DNA of 64,000 nucleotides from Streptomyces sp. AM 2-1-1 (GCF_029167645.1 NZ_CP119147.1:124001-188000); one strand, 5' to 3'. Positions 9,342 to 17,677 are shown, counted from the first letter of the stretch. Notes: generated from the letters alone by a model not told the origin. Translations and numbers: made by a program.

Positions 9342-9369
9342 GCCGTCGGCGCCGGGCCCGGTGGGCGGC

Positions 9370-9388
9370 GGCCGGGCATCGCCCGGCC
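9370..9388 (+). terminator. hairpin downstream of helicase/SWIM operon
   Basis: GGCCGGGC and GCCCGGCC form a perfect 8-bp stem with a 3-base loop, 29 bp after the SWIM stop codon. There is no U-tract, as is usual for Streptomyces terminators. Confidence 0.45.
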
Positions 9389-9443
9389 GAGGGCGGTCTT
9401 CGCGGCGTACGGCTGCCGAACCGGCTTGCACGGTCACCGACGG

Positions 9444-10691
9444 ATGCGGTGGGGTACCACCGTGGACGGTGCTGCGGAAGAGGTGCGGAAGGCGCGGCCG
9501 GGAGCGGGTACGACGGTTCCGGCGCGTCCGGACCGGTGGCGCCGCTCGGCGGTGCTCGCCGCCCTGATGCTCGCCGCCTTCACCTTCAACACCGCGGAGA
9601 ACCTGCCGATCGGCCTGCTGGAACTCATCTCCAGGAGCCTGGGGGTGTCGGTGTCGGCGGTCGGCCTCCTGGTCACCGGGTACGGCGTGACGGTCGCGGT
9701 CGCCTCCCTGCCGCTGGCCCACGCCGTCCGGGCGGTGCCGCGGCGCCATGTCCTCACGGGGCTGCTGACCGCGTTGGTCGTGTCCAGTCTCATGGCGGCC
9801 CTGGCGACCTCGTACGGGCTGCTCCTGGCGGCCCGGCTGCTGACGGCGCTCGGCCAGGCGCTGTTCTGGGCCGTGATGGGGCCGGTGGCGGTGGGTCTCT
9901 TCCCGCCCGGGGTGCGCGGGCGGGTGGTGGGTGCGCTCTCCGTCGCCGGTTCGCTGGCCCTCGTGCTCGGTGTCCCGGCCGGGACCTGGCTGGGCAGGCG
10001 GACCGACTGGCCGGTGGCCGTCGCGGGGCCGGCGGTACTGGGGCTCGTCTCCCTCGTGACGATCGCGTTCCTGCTGCCGACCTCCCCTCCGGACGAACAG
10101 CCCGCCGCCCACGCGACCCGCCCGGACTCCCGCCGCTTCGCGAGCGTGCTGGTGGCCGGGGCCCTGTCCGCCACGGGGGCGTTCACGGGGTTCACCTACC
10201 TCGTGACGTTCCTCGGCGAGGTCGGCGGATTCTCTCCCGGCACGGTGAACGCCCTGCTCGTGGCGTTCGGTGTCGCGTGTCTCGCCGGGGTGAGCGTCAC
10301 CGGGGCGGTCCTGGACCGCTTCCCGTACGCCGCCCTGACCGCGGCGGTGGCGACGCAGACCCTCGGCATGACCGGCCTCGGCGCCGCCGGTGGAGAACCG
10401 GCGGCGACGGTGGCGTCCATGCTGCTGATGGGCGGTGCGCTCGGACCCGTCTTCATGACGACGCAGAACGCCATGCTGCACTGTGCACCGGGGCGTACGG
10501 ACATCGCCCTCGCGGCGAACTCCGGTGGGTACAACGCCGGTATCGCGGCGGGCGCCGCGCTCGGTGGCCTGGTCCTCCCCCTCGCCGGCGTCCGGGGCGC
10601 CTTCCTCGCCGGCGGGCTGGTGAGTGCCGGTGCCTGCGCCGTGCTGCTCGCCGGGCACCTGCCGGGTCGCCGGTCCGAGCCCCAGGGATAG
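9444..10691 (+). CDS. MFS transporter, DHA1/arabinose-efflux type
   Basis: About 415 residues with twelve hydrophobic segments and an N-terminal basic tail. LTALVVSSLMAALATSYGLL, AARLLTALGQALFW and the symmetric second half (AGALSATGAFTGFTYL, NSGGYNAGIAAGAALGG) fit proton-driven sugar or drug exporters of the AraJ/CmlR type. The substrate cannot be told from sequence. The start is uncertain: the ATG at 9444 is used, with GTG codons at 9462 and 9483 also possible, the latter having GGAAG just upstream. No partner regulator is adjacent. Confidence 0.8.
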   Translation: MRWGTTVDGAAEEVRKARPGAGTTVPARPDRWRRSAVLAALMLAAFTFNTAENLPIGLLELISRSLGVSVSAVGLLVTGYGVTVAVASLPLAHAVRAVPRRHVLTGLLTALVVSSLMAALATSYGLLLAARLLTALGQALFWAVMGPVAVGLFPPGVRGRVVGALSVAGSLALVLGVPAGTWLGRRTDWPVAVAGPAVLGLVSLVTIAFLLPTSPPDEQPAAHATRPDSRRFASVLVAGALSATGAFTGFTYLVTFLGEVGGFSPGTVNALLVAFGVACLAGVSVTGAVLDRFPYAALTAAVATQTLGMTGLGAAGGEPAATVASMLLMGGALGPVFMTTQNAMLHCAPGRTDIALAANSGGYNAGIAAGAALGGLVLPLAGVRGAFLAGGLVSAGACAVLLAGHLPGRRSEPQG

Positions 10692-10815
10692 ACGGAGGCG
10701 GGCACCGCGTACCCGGAACCGAACAGCCGTGCACGTCGTCGTTCGAGGAGAACCCGCCCGCAGCCGCTCGCCGGAAGGGCCTCCACCCGATCCGCCCGCG
10801 CCCCTGGAGCAGACC

Positions 10816-11397
10816 GTGCACCGCAGAAGGATCCTCCGGGGGGCGGCCGGTACCGCTGCCGGCCTCGTCGTACCGGCGCCGGTACGCGGCGTGGACGCGC
10901 CCTCGGCGGGTACCGACAGCGCCCACGCCCGCTGGGCCCGCGCCTCGCCCGCCAACTACACCGTTCCCGGGGGCGTCGCGCCCCGGCGGGTCGACCGGGT
11001 GGTCGTCCACGTCACCCAGCAGACCTTCACGCAGACGATAGGCATCTTCCAGAACCCGGCGAACAGGGTGTCGGTGCACTACCTCGTGCGGTCCGGCGAC
11101 GGTTACACCGTCCAGTGCGTACGGGAACGGGACATCGCCTGGCACGCCGGCGCGTGGGACCACAACGTCCGTTCCATCGGCATCGAGCACGAGGGCTGGG
11201 TGGACCGGCCGGAGTACTTCACGGCGGCGATGTACGAACGCTCCGCCCGGCTCACCGCGGACATCTGCGACCGCCACGGCATCCCCAGGGACCGTACGCA
11301 CATCATCGGCCACTACGAGGTGCCGGGGACGGACCACACCGATCCCGGTCCGCTCTGGGACTGGGACCGCTATCTCGGGCTCGTCCGCCTCGCCTGA
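10816..11397 (+). CDS. secreted N-acetylmuramoyl-L-alanine amidase (Amidase_2/PGRP fold)
   Basis: A 193-residue enzyme that cleaves the lactyl-L-alanine bond between glycan and peptide in peptidoglycan. The zinc ligands are visible: H65 in VVVHVTQQ, H166 in HIIGHYE and D176 in HTDPGPLWDW, and the conserved WHAG and IGIEHEGW segments lie between them. The start is the GTG at 10816, preceded by GGAG at 10806-10809. It gives an N-terminus with a twin-arginine-like motif (HRRRILRGAAG) and a hydrophobic stretch, so export by Tat is likely. It stands alone between the MFS gene and the insertion-sequence region. Confidence 0.85.
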   Translation: MHRRRILRGAAGTAAGLVVPAPVRGVDAPSAGTDSAHARWARASPANYTVPGGVAPRRVDRVVVHVTQQTFTQTIGIFQNPANRVSVHYLVRSGDGYTVQCVRERDIAWHAGAWDHNVRSIGIEHEGWVDRPEYFTAAMYERSARLTADICDRHGIPRDRTHIIGHYEVPGTDHTDPGPLWDWDRYLGLVRLA

Positions 11398-11452
11398 GCG
11401 GCCTTCCTCCCGCGGCCCTTCCGGGCTCCGAACGGTGTGAGCCTCCGCCAAC

Positions 11453-11620
11453 TTGAAGTCGCTGGTCGAAGGGCTGGTGTGCCGGTCTGTCGGGGTGCTC
11501 ATGCTGGTCGTGGACGTCAGCGTGCGGTCCAAGCTGGAACCGCTGCGGGAGAAGCTGGTCAGACTGACTGACCGCGGGTGGCTGCGGAAAATGCCCGACG
11601 GCCAGTTCACCACCCGCCTA
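11453..11620 (+). pseudogene. interrupted ORF fragment with helix-turn-helix-like character
   Basis: A 56-codon open stretch reading KSLVEGLVCRSVG, then RSKLEPLREKLVRLTDRGWLRK, then PDGQFTTRL. The RLTDRGWL...DGQFT part has the look of a winged-helix recognition helix and wing, as found in DNA-binding leaders of transposon-encoded proteins. It is cut at 11620 by the MITE, so the native C-terminus is lost. A related 46-bp sequence lies inverted near 15.24 kb. No full-length parent is present and the family is not recognised with certainty. Confidence 0.4.
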
Positions 11621-11782
11621 AGGGCTGTCCCGCAATTCGTGGTGGATCAGTGCGCGGCGTCAGATGCGGTGCATCGCAAGGCGGAGGGGCGCCCGCATAC
11701 TGGATGTATGTGGACGTTCCGACAACGCGGCGAGGTGCCGTAGCTGTCGTCGCGCACCCGCCAGGAATTGCGGGACAGCTCT
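11621..11782. mobile_element. 162-bp MITE with 18-bp terminal inverted repeats and TA target duplication
   Basis: Left end AGGGCTGTCCCGCAATTC (11621-11638) and right end GAATTGCGGGACAGCTCT (11765-11782) are inverted repeats with 17 of 18 bases matching. TA occurs directly outside both ends (11619-11620 and 11783-11784). The interior has no credible gene. The short size, long inverted repeats and TA duplication fit a non-autonomous element moved by an IS630/Tc1-type transposase encoded elsewhere. Confidence 0.8.
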
Positions 11783-11784
11783 TA

Positions 11785-11801
11785 GAACTCCTAACGAAAT
11801 G
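11785..11801. repeat. left terminal inverted repeat of the IS5-type element
   Basis: Seventeen bases, GAACTCCTAACGAAATG, matched perfectly in inverse orientation at 13053-13069. The immediately outer TTA is duplicated on the other side. Confidence 0.85.
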
Positions 11802-11851
11802 ATTTCCGAGGTGGTTGGATCACTCCGGGACTGACGATCCGGGGGTGCGGG

Positions 11852-12681
11852 GTGGCTCGGCCGAAGCCGTGGGAAGTCGATGAAGAGTTGTGGGCGGTGA
11901 TCGAGCCGCTGTTGCCCAAGGTTGAGCGTCGGGCCCGGCATCCCGGGCGCAAGCGGCATCCGGACCGGCTCGTGTTCCAGGGCATCCTGTTCGTCCTGCA
12001 CACCGGGATCGCCTGGGAACACCTTCCGCAGGAACTCGGCTTCGGCTCGGGCATGACCTGTTGGCGCCGACTGGCCGAGTGGACCGAGGCCGGTGTGTGG
12101 CCTCGACTGCACGAGTCCCTCCTCGCCAGGCTCCGCAGCGCGAACGCCCTGGACTTCTCCCGGGCGGCCGTCGACGGCTCCCATATCCGCGCGTTAAAGG
12201 GGGCTCCAAGACGGGACGAAGCCCAGTTGACCGGGGCAGGACGGGCAGTAAGCACCACCTGATCACCGACGCCACGGGCATCCCGCTCGCCGCTATCCTG
12301 ACCGGTGGCAACCGCAACGATGTCACCCAGCTGATCCCACTCCTCCAGGCTGTGCCTCCCGTACGGGGCAAGCGTGGCCGGCCCCGGCGCCGCCCGAACG
12401 TGGTGCTGGGTGACCGCGGCTATGACCACGACAAATACCGCCGTCTGGTCTGGGGCCTCGGCGTGAAGCCGGTGATCGCCCGGCGCGGCACCGAGCACGG
12501 CTCGGGACTGGGCACTCAACGCTGGGTAGGGGAGCGCGCATTCGCCCACCTGCACTGGTTCCGCCGCCTGCGGATCCGCTGGGAGATACGCGACGACATC
12601 CGCGAAGCCTTCCTCACCCTCGGATGCGCACTCGTCTGCTGGCGACGCCTGCGCGCTCTGGTGACCGATGCCGTGGGCTAG
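11852..12681 (+). CDS. IS5-family DDE transposase, expressed by -1 frameshift
   Basis: Two overlapping frames together encode one transposase. The first (GTG at 11852) gives MARPKPWEVDEELWAVIEPL, the DUF4096-type DNA-binding part and the first catalytic Asp in AVDGSHIRALKG. The second, one base back, continues from KGGSKTG through the second Asp (VLGDRGYDHDKYRR) and the Glu region WVGERAFAHLHWFRRLR to a stop at 12679-12681. The frames meet at AAAGGGGG (12196-12203), a plausible slippery run for programmed -1 shifting. The fused product would be about 276 residues, normal for the group. All DDE residues are present, so the element may be active. Confidence 0.85.
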
Positions 12682-13022
12682 CTATCTGCCGCTAGCCGGT
12701 TAAGGACTTCCCCGGGGGTGAAGCTCCAGCCGACCAGGCGCGGCCCGCTCCAGTTGGTGCCGATCACGAGTCCATCCCTAGCGGCATCGGGCAGTACAAG
12801 ATCGCACCAGGTGCCCAGGGGCATGGAATCGACCTGGAGCCCATGCCCCCAGATCTTCGCCGCCCTCTGAGCCCGGGGCGAGGTCGACCAGAAGGGAAAA
12901 CTGCGCGTGCCGTCCGCGGAGAGGTGAGTCGGGCTTCCTTCATCCTTCCGGACAAGCCAGACCACTCTGCTTGTGCGGACGTCTCGGAAGAATGCCGCTG
13001 CTTGCGAACCGCTCTGACTCAT
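12678..13022 (-). CDS. DUF2750 domain protein carried inside the IS element
   Basis: A 114-residue protein from the ATG at 13022, starting MSQSGSQAAAFFRDV. The DUF2750 pattern is clear: WLVRKDEGSPTHLSADGTR, then FPFWSTSPRAQRAAKIW, then DGLVIGTNWSGPRLVGW and FTPGEVLNRLA. The function of DUF2750 is unknown; small families of this kind are often found as orphan immunity-like genes. It lies between the transposase and the right inverted repeat, so it travels with the element. Its stop codon and the convergent transposase stop share the palindrome CTAG at 12678-12681. An in-frame ATG at 13055 falls inside the inverted repeat and is a less likely start. Confidence 0.8.
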   Translation of the reverse strand: MSQSGSQAAAFFRDVRTSRVVWLVRKDEGSPTHLSADGTRSFPFWSTSPRAQRAAKIWGHGLQVDSMPLGTWCDLVLPDAARDGLVIGTNWSGPRLVGWSFTPGEVLNRLAADS

Positions 13023-13198
13023 GGCCACCGAGCCTAGCGTTCCCCAAAGACCCATTTCGTTAGGAGTTCTTAGGAGCGGTGACGCAGCCGACTGATTGGC
13101 TCTGTTACACGAGAACGGGCTCTGACAGCGCCGGTGCTGGAGTGAATCTGCCGGGGGTGCTCGTTGACCGGGGTTTTCAGGCGTCTAAGGTCGCGTCC

Positions 13199-14230
13199 AT
13201 GACGAGGACCACGCCCGCGCGCCCTCTCGATGTCGAGGCGCTCTTCCCGGAACTGGCCGCCTTTCGGGGGACGACAACTCGGCTCCATCCACGGCCGGGC
13301 ATACCAGACCTTTCAGCCAGTTCCGTGGGCGGTCCTATCCTGTGGCCGGCGGACGAGCCGTGGCCGGTGTGCGGCGAGGCACACGGCCGTGGGCGTGGTC
13401 GACGCCCGGCTGACATCCGTCGCTATCGGCAGGTTCTGGCTTCCGCATGGGCCCGCGAGGAGGCTCCCGGCCCGACGGATGAGGAACGGAATCTCCTGGG
13501 CGAGCTGCACCGGGAGCACCGGATCCCTGGGGCCTCCGAGACCGATCCGCTGCCGATGATCGGCCTCGCGCAGCTGTACCGGCGGGATGTGCCCGACCTG
13601 CTGGCGGGGCCGGGCGACTGCGATCTGCTTCAAGTGTTCTGGTGTCCCTTCAACGCGCACGGCCCGGGCCGGTACGATCTGGCGCTGCACCTGCGCTGGT
13701 GGCGGTCGTGGGAGATCGGCGAGGTGCTGACCACGCCGCCACAGCCGCTGGTCGTCGGGTCCGACGGCTTCGTGCCCGAGCCCTGTGTGCTGCACCCGGA
13801 GCAGGTGGTCACCTACCCGTTTGCCGGCCTTCTGCCGGAGGAACTGGGCGCCCGGATCGACGCCTGGGAGGAAGCCCTTGAAGAGGAAGCTGAGCAGTCG
13901 GCGGACGAAAGCACGACAGAACCGCTCGGCTACCAGTACGACCTGTCCATCCCGCCAGGCTGGCGCGTGGGCGGCTTCGCCTCCTGGCACGCGACCGACC
14001 CGTATCCCAGGGAGTGTCTGACCTGCACGACACCGATGCATCTGCTGCTGACCGTCGACAGCTCGGAATGGGACGGCGGCAGCGGCAGCTGGAAACCGCT
14101 GGAGGACCAGAACCAGCCCACTCACCGTTGCGCCACTCCTACGGAGGTCACTGTGGGCCGCTGGGGTGAGCTCAACGTATTCGCCTGTCCCAACGATCCC
14201 GAGCATCCGCACCGCTGGAGCATCCAGTAG
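13199..14230 (+). CDS. DUF1963/YwqG-like family protein
   Basis: A 343-residue protein starting at the ATG giving MTRTTPARPLDVEAL. The DUF1963 layout is visible: PELAAFRGTTTRLHPRPG, SSVGGPILWPADEPWPVC, then PMIGLAQLYRRDVPDLLAG and LLQVFWCPFNAHGP. The late cysteine segment CLTCTTPMHLLLTVDSSEW is a water-soluble beta-rich core. YwqG-type proteins often sit near polymorphic toxin genes, but no toxin is present here. The frame stays open upstream to 13073, but that segment has no family similarity. The gene lies trapped between two insertion sequences. Confidence 0.8.
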   Translation: MTRTTPARPLDVEALFPELAAFRGTTTRLHPRPGIPDLSASSVGGPILWPADEPWPVCGEAHGRGRGRRPADIRRYRQVLASAWAREEAPGPTDEERNLLGELHREHRIPGASETDPLPMIGLAQLYRRDVPDLLAGPGDCDLLQVFWCPFNAHGPGRYDLALHLRWWRSWEIGEVLTTPPQPLVVGSDGFVPEPCVLHPEQVVTYPFAGLLPEELGARIDAWEEALEEEAEQSADESTTEPLGYQYDLSIPPGWRVGGFASWHATDPYPRECLTCTTPMHLLLTVDSSEWDGGSGSWKPLEDQNQPTHRCATPTEVTVGRWGELNVFACPNDPEHPHRWSIQ

Positions 14231-14297
14231 CTTGTCGTGCCCCTGCAGGAAGCGCGGTGAGTGTAACCGCGGTGCCCCCGGCGACCGTTGGAATTGT

Positions 14298-15173
14298 GTG
14301 ACGAATACCAAAGAGCACGCCGAGGACACCTGCCCGCTTGTCTACCAGTGCCGTCTGCCGCTGTCCACGCGCACCGTCAACCACCTCGCCGATCTGCTCA
14401 GGCGCCATCTGAAGGCGATCCGGTCCAGGTGGCGGATCCTGCCGCCGGGGAAGATCGCGGTGATCGTCCTGGCCGTACTGCGCCACGACCAGCTCCTGGC
14501 CGACATGGCCGGCGGCGACAACGTGTCCGAGTCCACCGTCCGCCGCCGACGCGACGAACTGATCGGACTGCTCGCCGCCCAGGCACCGCGCCTGGACAGC
14601 GCCCTGAAGAAGGTCGCCAAGCAGGGCGGGGAAGCGGTCCTGATCGACGGCACCCTCATCCGCACCGGGCGGTGAACCGGAAGAGTCGACCTGCAAAACC
14701 ATTCCGGCAAGCACCACAGCCACGGCGTGCACTTTCTCGCCCTGACCGACGAAAAGGGCCGCCTGATCTGGATATCCGCCGCCCGGCCCGGCCGCACTCA
14801 CGACAACGCCGCCGCCCGCCACGACCACATCCTGGCCCACCTGCGCGCCGCCGGCCTGGGGGCGCGGGCCTCGGGGCGCCGGCCTCGGGGCGCCGGCCTC
14901 GGGGCGCCGGCCGACCTCGGCTTCCGTGGCCTGGACAACGACATCCTCGACCCCGTGATCGTCACCGGCTACGCCGCCAGCCGCACCCCCAAGCTCACCC
15001 CGGGCCAGAAGGAACCCAACCGCGTCCTCTCCGTCGGACGTGCGCCGGTCGAGCACGGCTTTGCCCACCTCAAGAACTGGCGGATCCTCACCAAGCTCCG
15101 CACCGGCCCCGCCCGCGCCACCCAACTCCTGCGCGCCCCGCGCGTCGTGACGAACCTCGAAGTCAACCGCTGA
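14298..15173 (+). pseudogene. IS5-family (DDE_Tnp_4-like) transposase with nonsense mutation
   Basis: The GTG at 14298 begins a transposase (CPLVYQCRLPLSTRTVNHLA, then SESTVRRRRDELIGLLA) that reaches the first catalytic Asp in VLIDGTLIRTGR and then meets TGA at 14673-14675. The same frame continues immediately as TGRVDLQNHSGKHHSHGV, LTDEKGRLIWISAARPG and ADLGFRGLDND to the Glu-region VEHGFAHLKNWRIL and a stop at 15171-15173. A single C-to-T change of an Arg CGA codon explains the break. A 14-bp tandem expansion at 14853-14908 adds an in-frame insert. The element's ends are not clear; GTNACCGC-like sequences near 14260 and 15230 are a weak candidate pair. Confidence 0.8.
14853..14908. repeat. 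14-bp tandem repeat, four copies, inside the broken transposase
   Basis: Three perfect copies of GGCCTCGGGGCGCC (14867-14908) follow one imperfect copy (14853-14866). Three extra units equal 42 bp, so the expansion keeps the reading frame and inserts about 14 residues just before ADLGFRGLD. Confidence 0.85.
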
Positions 15174-15298
15174 CGGATGATCTTCTCCGTAGACTCCCGC
15201 CCACGACCAGGGTGAGCACCCCGAGCAGCGGTCACATGAGCCCATTGACCTGCGACTTCACGTTGGCGAAGGTTCTGTGCGAGAAGCCGCTCCTGCCT

Positions 15299-16864
15299 TC
15301 ATCCCTTCCGGCGTCGTCTCCCGTAGCGCAGCCGGAACCAGACGTCGCGCGCCTGGCGGCCGGCGGCCGTCCGGCTGACCGAGACGAGCCGGCGCGCCTG
15401 TTGGGGGGTCTCGACCATGGGTCCGGAGCCGCGCAGCGGCCGGCCGGCCGTCTCGTGGAGGAACAGCGTGGCGACGAACCCGATGACGCCCGCGACCATC
15501 AGGTAGTAGGCGGGCACCATGTCGTTGCCGGTGGCCTCCACCAGCCCGGCGGCGAACAGGGGGGTGGTTCCGCCGAAGAGGGAGACGGAGATGTTGAACG
15601 CGATGGAGAGCGCTCCGTAGCGGATGCGGGTGGGGAAGAGGGCCGGGAGGGTGGACGCCGAGGTCCCGGCGAAGCAGACGAGCAGCAGGCCGAGGATCGC
15701 GCAGCCGAAGGCGGGCATCAGGATGCCGCCCTGGCGGATCAGCAGGAAGGCCGGGATCGAGAGCGCCACCAGCGCCACACTCCCGGCCATGAACACCGGG
15801 CGGCGCCCCCACCGGTCGGAACTGCGGCCCACCGTGGTGATGGTGAGGACGACCAGCAGCATGGTGCCGAGGACGAGCAGTTGGGACGTGGTCTCCGGTT
15901 CTCCGAGGGTTTCGGACATGTAGGTCGGCAGATAGGACGTGACCATGTAGTTGGTGACGTTGTAGAGGAGCACCAGGCCCATGCAGATCAGTACGGCTTC
16001 CCAGTGCTCGGTGAAGATCTCCTTCATCCTGCCCTTGCCGGACTGTCTGGCCTGCTCGACCGGGTCGCCCTCGGCGAGCGCCTCGGCCTGTTCCTCCTCC
16101 TGCCGCCGGAAGACCGGGGTCTCCTCCAGCTTCAGGCGCATGTAGAGGCCGATCAGTCCCAGGGGCCCGGCGACGAAGAAGGGGATCCGCCAGCCCCAGT
16201 CCGTGAGCCCGTCGGTGCCGAGGACGGCGGTGAGCACGGTGACCAGGCCGGAGCCGAGGGAGTAGCCGACGAAGGTGCCGAAGTCCAGCCAGCTGCCGAG
16301 GAAGCCGCGGCGCTTGTCGGGGGCGTACTCGGCGATGTAAGTCGTCGCTCCGGCGTACTCCCCGCCGGTGGAGAAACCCTGCACGAGCCGGCACACCAGG
16401 AGCAGCAGGGGGGCCGCGAAGCCGACCGCCGCGTAGGTGGGGAGGAAACCGACTGCGAAGGTGCTCGCCGCCATCATGATCATGGTGATGGCGAGCACCT
16501 TCTGCCGCCCCACCCGGTCTCCGAGCGGGCCGAAGACGAGACCGCCCAACGGCCGTACCAGGAACGCGGCGGCGAAGGTGGCGAAGGTCGACACCACCTG
16601 GGCTCCCGGGGAGCTGGAGGGGAAGAACACCTTGCCCAGCGTTCCGGCCAGGTAGGCGTAGACGCCGAAGTCGAACCATTCCATGGTGTTGCCGAGGGCG
16701 GCGGCCGTGACCGCCCGGCGGACCTTCGGCGGGTCGGTGACGGTGATGTCCGCGGCCCGGAACGACTTCTTGCGGCGGCGCACGAGGGTGCGCAGCATGC
16801 GGTCCACCGCCTGGCTGTCCTGCCGCGGCCGGGGCGCTCCCGGCCGTCTCCTCGGTCCGGCCAT
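15299..16864 (-). CDS. MFS transporter, metabolite:H+ symporter (MHS, ProP-like) family
   Basis: A 521-residue, twelve-helix secondary transporter. The MHS signatures are clear: NTMEWFDFGVYAYLAG in helix 1, GPLGDRVGRQKVLA in the first cytoplasmic loop, CRLVQGFSTGGEYAGATTYI in helix 5, and SDRWGRRPVF in the loop after helix 8. Relatives import proline, glycine betaine, alpha-ketoglutarate or dicarboxylates by proton symport. It lies upstream of the PTM cluster in the opposite direction, with an 813-bp gap, and there is no sign that it belongs to that pathway. Confidence 0.88.
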   Translation of the reverse strand: MAGPRRRPGAPRPRQDSQAVDRMLRTLVRRRKKSFRAADITVTDPPKVRRAVTAAALGNTMEWFDFGVYAYLAGTLGKVFFPSSSPGAQVVSTFATFAAAFLVRPLGGLVFGPLGDRVGRQKVLAITMIMMAASTFAVGFLPTYAAVGFAAPLLLLVCRLVQGFSTGGEYAGATTYIAEYAPDKRRGFLGSWLDFGTFVGYSLGSGLVTVLTAVLGTDGLTDWGWRIPFFVAGPLGLIGLYMRLKLEETPVFRRQEEEQAEALAEGDPVEQARQSGKGRMKEIFTEHWEAVLICMGLVLLYNVTNYMVTSYLPTYMSETLGEPETTSQLLVLGTMLLVVLTITTVGRSSDRWGRRPVFMAGSVALVALSIPAFLLIRQGGILMPAFGCAILGLLLVCFAGTSASTLPALFPTRIRYGALSIAFNISVSLFGGTTPLFAAGLVEATGNDMVPAYYLMVAGVIGFVATLFLHETAGRPLRGSGPMVETPQQARRLVSVSRTAAGRQARDVWFRLRYGRRRRKG

Positions 16865-17677
16865 GCGTCCGCCCCTTTCCGAGGGCTTTCGGTGCCTCGT
16901 CTCCCGCGGTCGGCCCCGACGGACGGGGAGGGAAGATCATCGGTGCGTCCGAGTCTGGGGCAGGGGGGCGCGGGGGGCCTCCGGGGCGGCCCGCACGAGT
17001 GAAACGCTCCTGAGATGCCGGGCGTGCCGCCGCTTTTCGCGCCGGTGCGAAAAACACCCCGGAGTGCGCCTGTACGCACTACCCCGCCCGTCCATAAAAA
17101 TGATGGTCGGAACACTGCACAAGAACGCCAAAATGACTAAGTCACTCACATCGGCGACAAGGACCGGACCACTGTTCCGTGCGGACGCGGAGGGCGGTTC
17201 AATGATTCCGGGACCGACTACAGCACACTCAGGAAACCGGTGCGGCACATCGTCGGTCGGGGATTGAATTCCACGAAATCGGAAAAGAATCAACCGAACC
17301 CGCAGAGGGCGGAGAGAACGGGGCGGCCACGCCGGCCCGGCGGCTGCACCGTAATTCGCTCCTACGGCCTCTTCCGCCGACTTTCGCACGGGCGCCACCC
17401 CACGGAACAGCTCACCCTCTCCCGTACGCCCCTGAGACCTCCGCACGCGTCCGTCGACCCCTTGCCCTGCAACGGCGCAGGCCACGGGGGCGAACGGCCG
17501 AACCGCCCCGCCCCACGCATGCGCGCCGACCCACGCGGCGCCCGCAGCGGCGTCACCACGCGTACGCCGGTGCGCGGACGCCTTCGCCCTGCGCTCCGCG
17601 CCCGTCCGAAGCGTGCACCGACCCGCCCCCGGTCGCGGGACGGCCCTCAGTTCCGCGTTCCTACGGAGGTATGCCCG
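16865..17677. promoter_or_regulatory. 813-bp regulatory region upstream of the PTM cluster
   Basis: No gene is visible in this gap between the divergent transporter and the first PTM gene. The centre (about 17090-17290) is noticeably more A/T-rich than the surroundings, with runs such as CCATAAAAATGATGG and GAATTCCACGAAATCGG. It contains the inverted repeat TGACT-A-AGTCA at 17134-17144, a possible operator. A strong ribosome site, ACGGAGGT at 17663-17670, ends the region seven bases before the GTG of the hydroxylase gene. I cannot assign -35/-10 boxes with confidence. Confidence 0.5.

Larger units (their letters stand above)
11785..13069. mobile_element. IS5-type insertion sequence with passenger gene, 1285 bp
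   Basis: The 17-bp ends GAACTCCTAACGAAATG (11785-11801) and its perfect reverse complement (13053-13069) delimit the element. TTA flanks both sides (11782-11784 and 13070-13072), the TNA-type duplication expected for IS5-family elements. Inside are a two-frame transposase on the plus strand and a DUF2750 gene on the minus strand. It inserted at the TA/T junction of the MITE, so it is the younger of the two. The two-frame transposase alone would fill only about 900 bp; the extra 370 bp is the passenger. Confidence 0.85.

Noticed and set aside
7806..10955. Long minus-strand frame opposite helicase end, SWIM and MFS genes
   Set aside because: No motif is visible; the plus-strand genes have clear family signatures throughout.
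14853..14908. CRISPR-like short repeats
   Set aside because: The units are directly adjacent with no spacers, so this is a simple tandem expansion inside a coding sequence.
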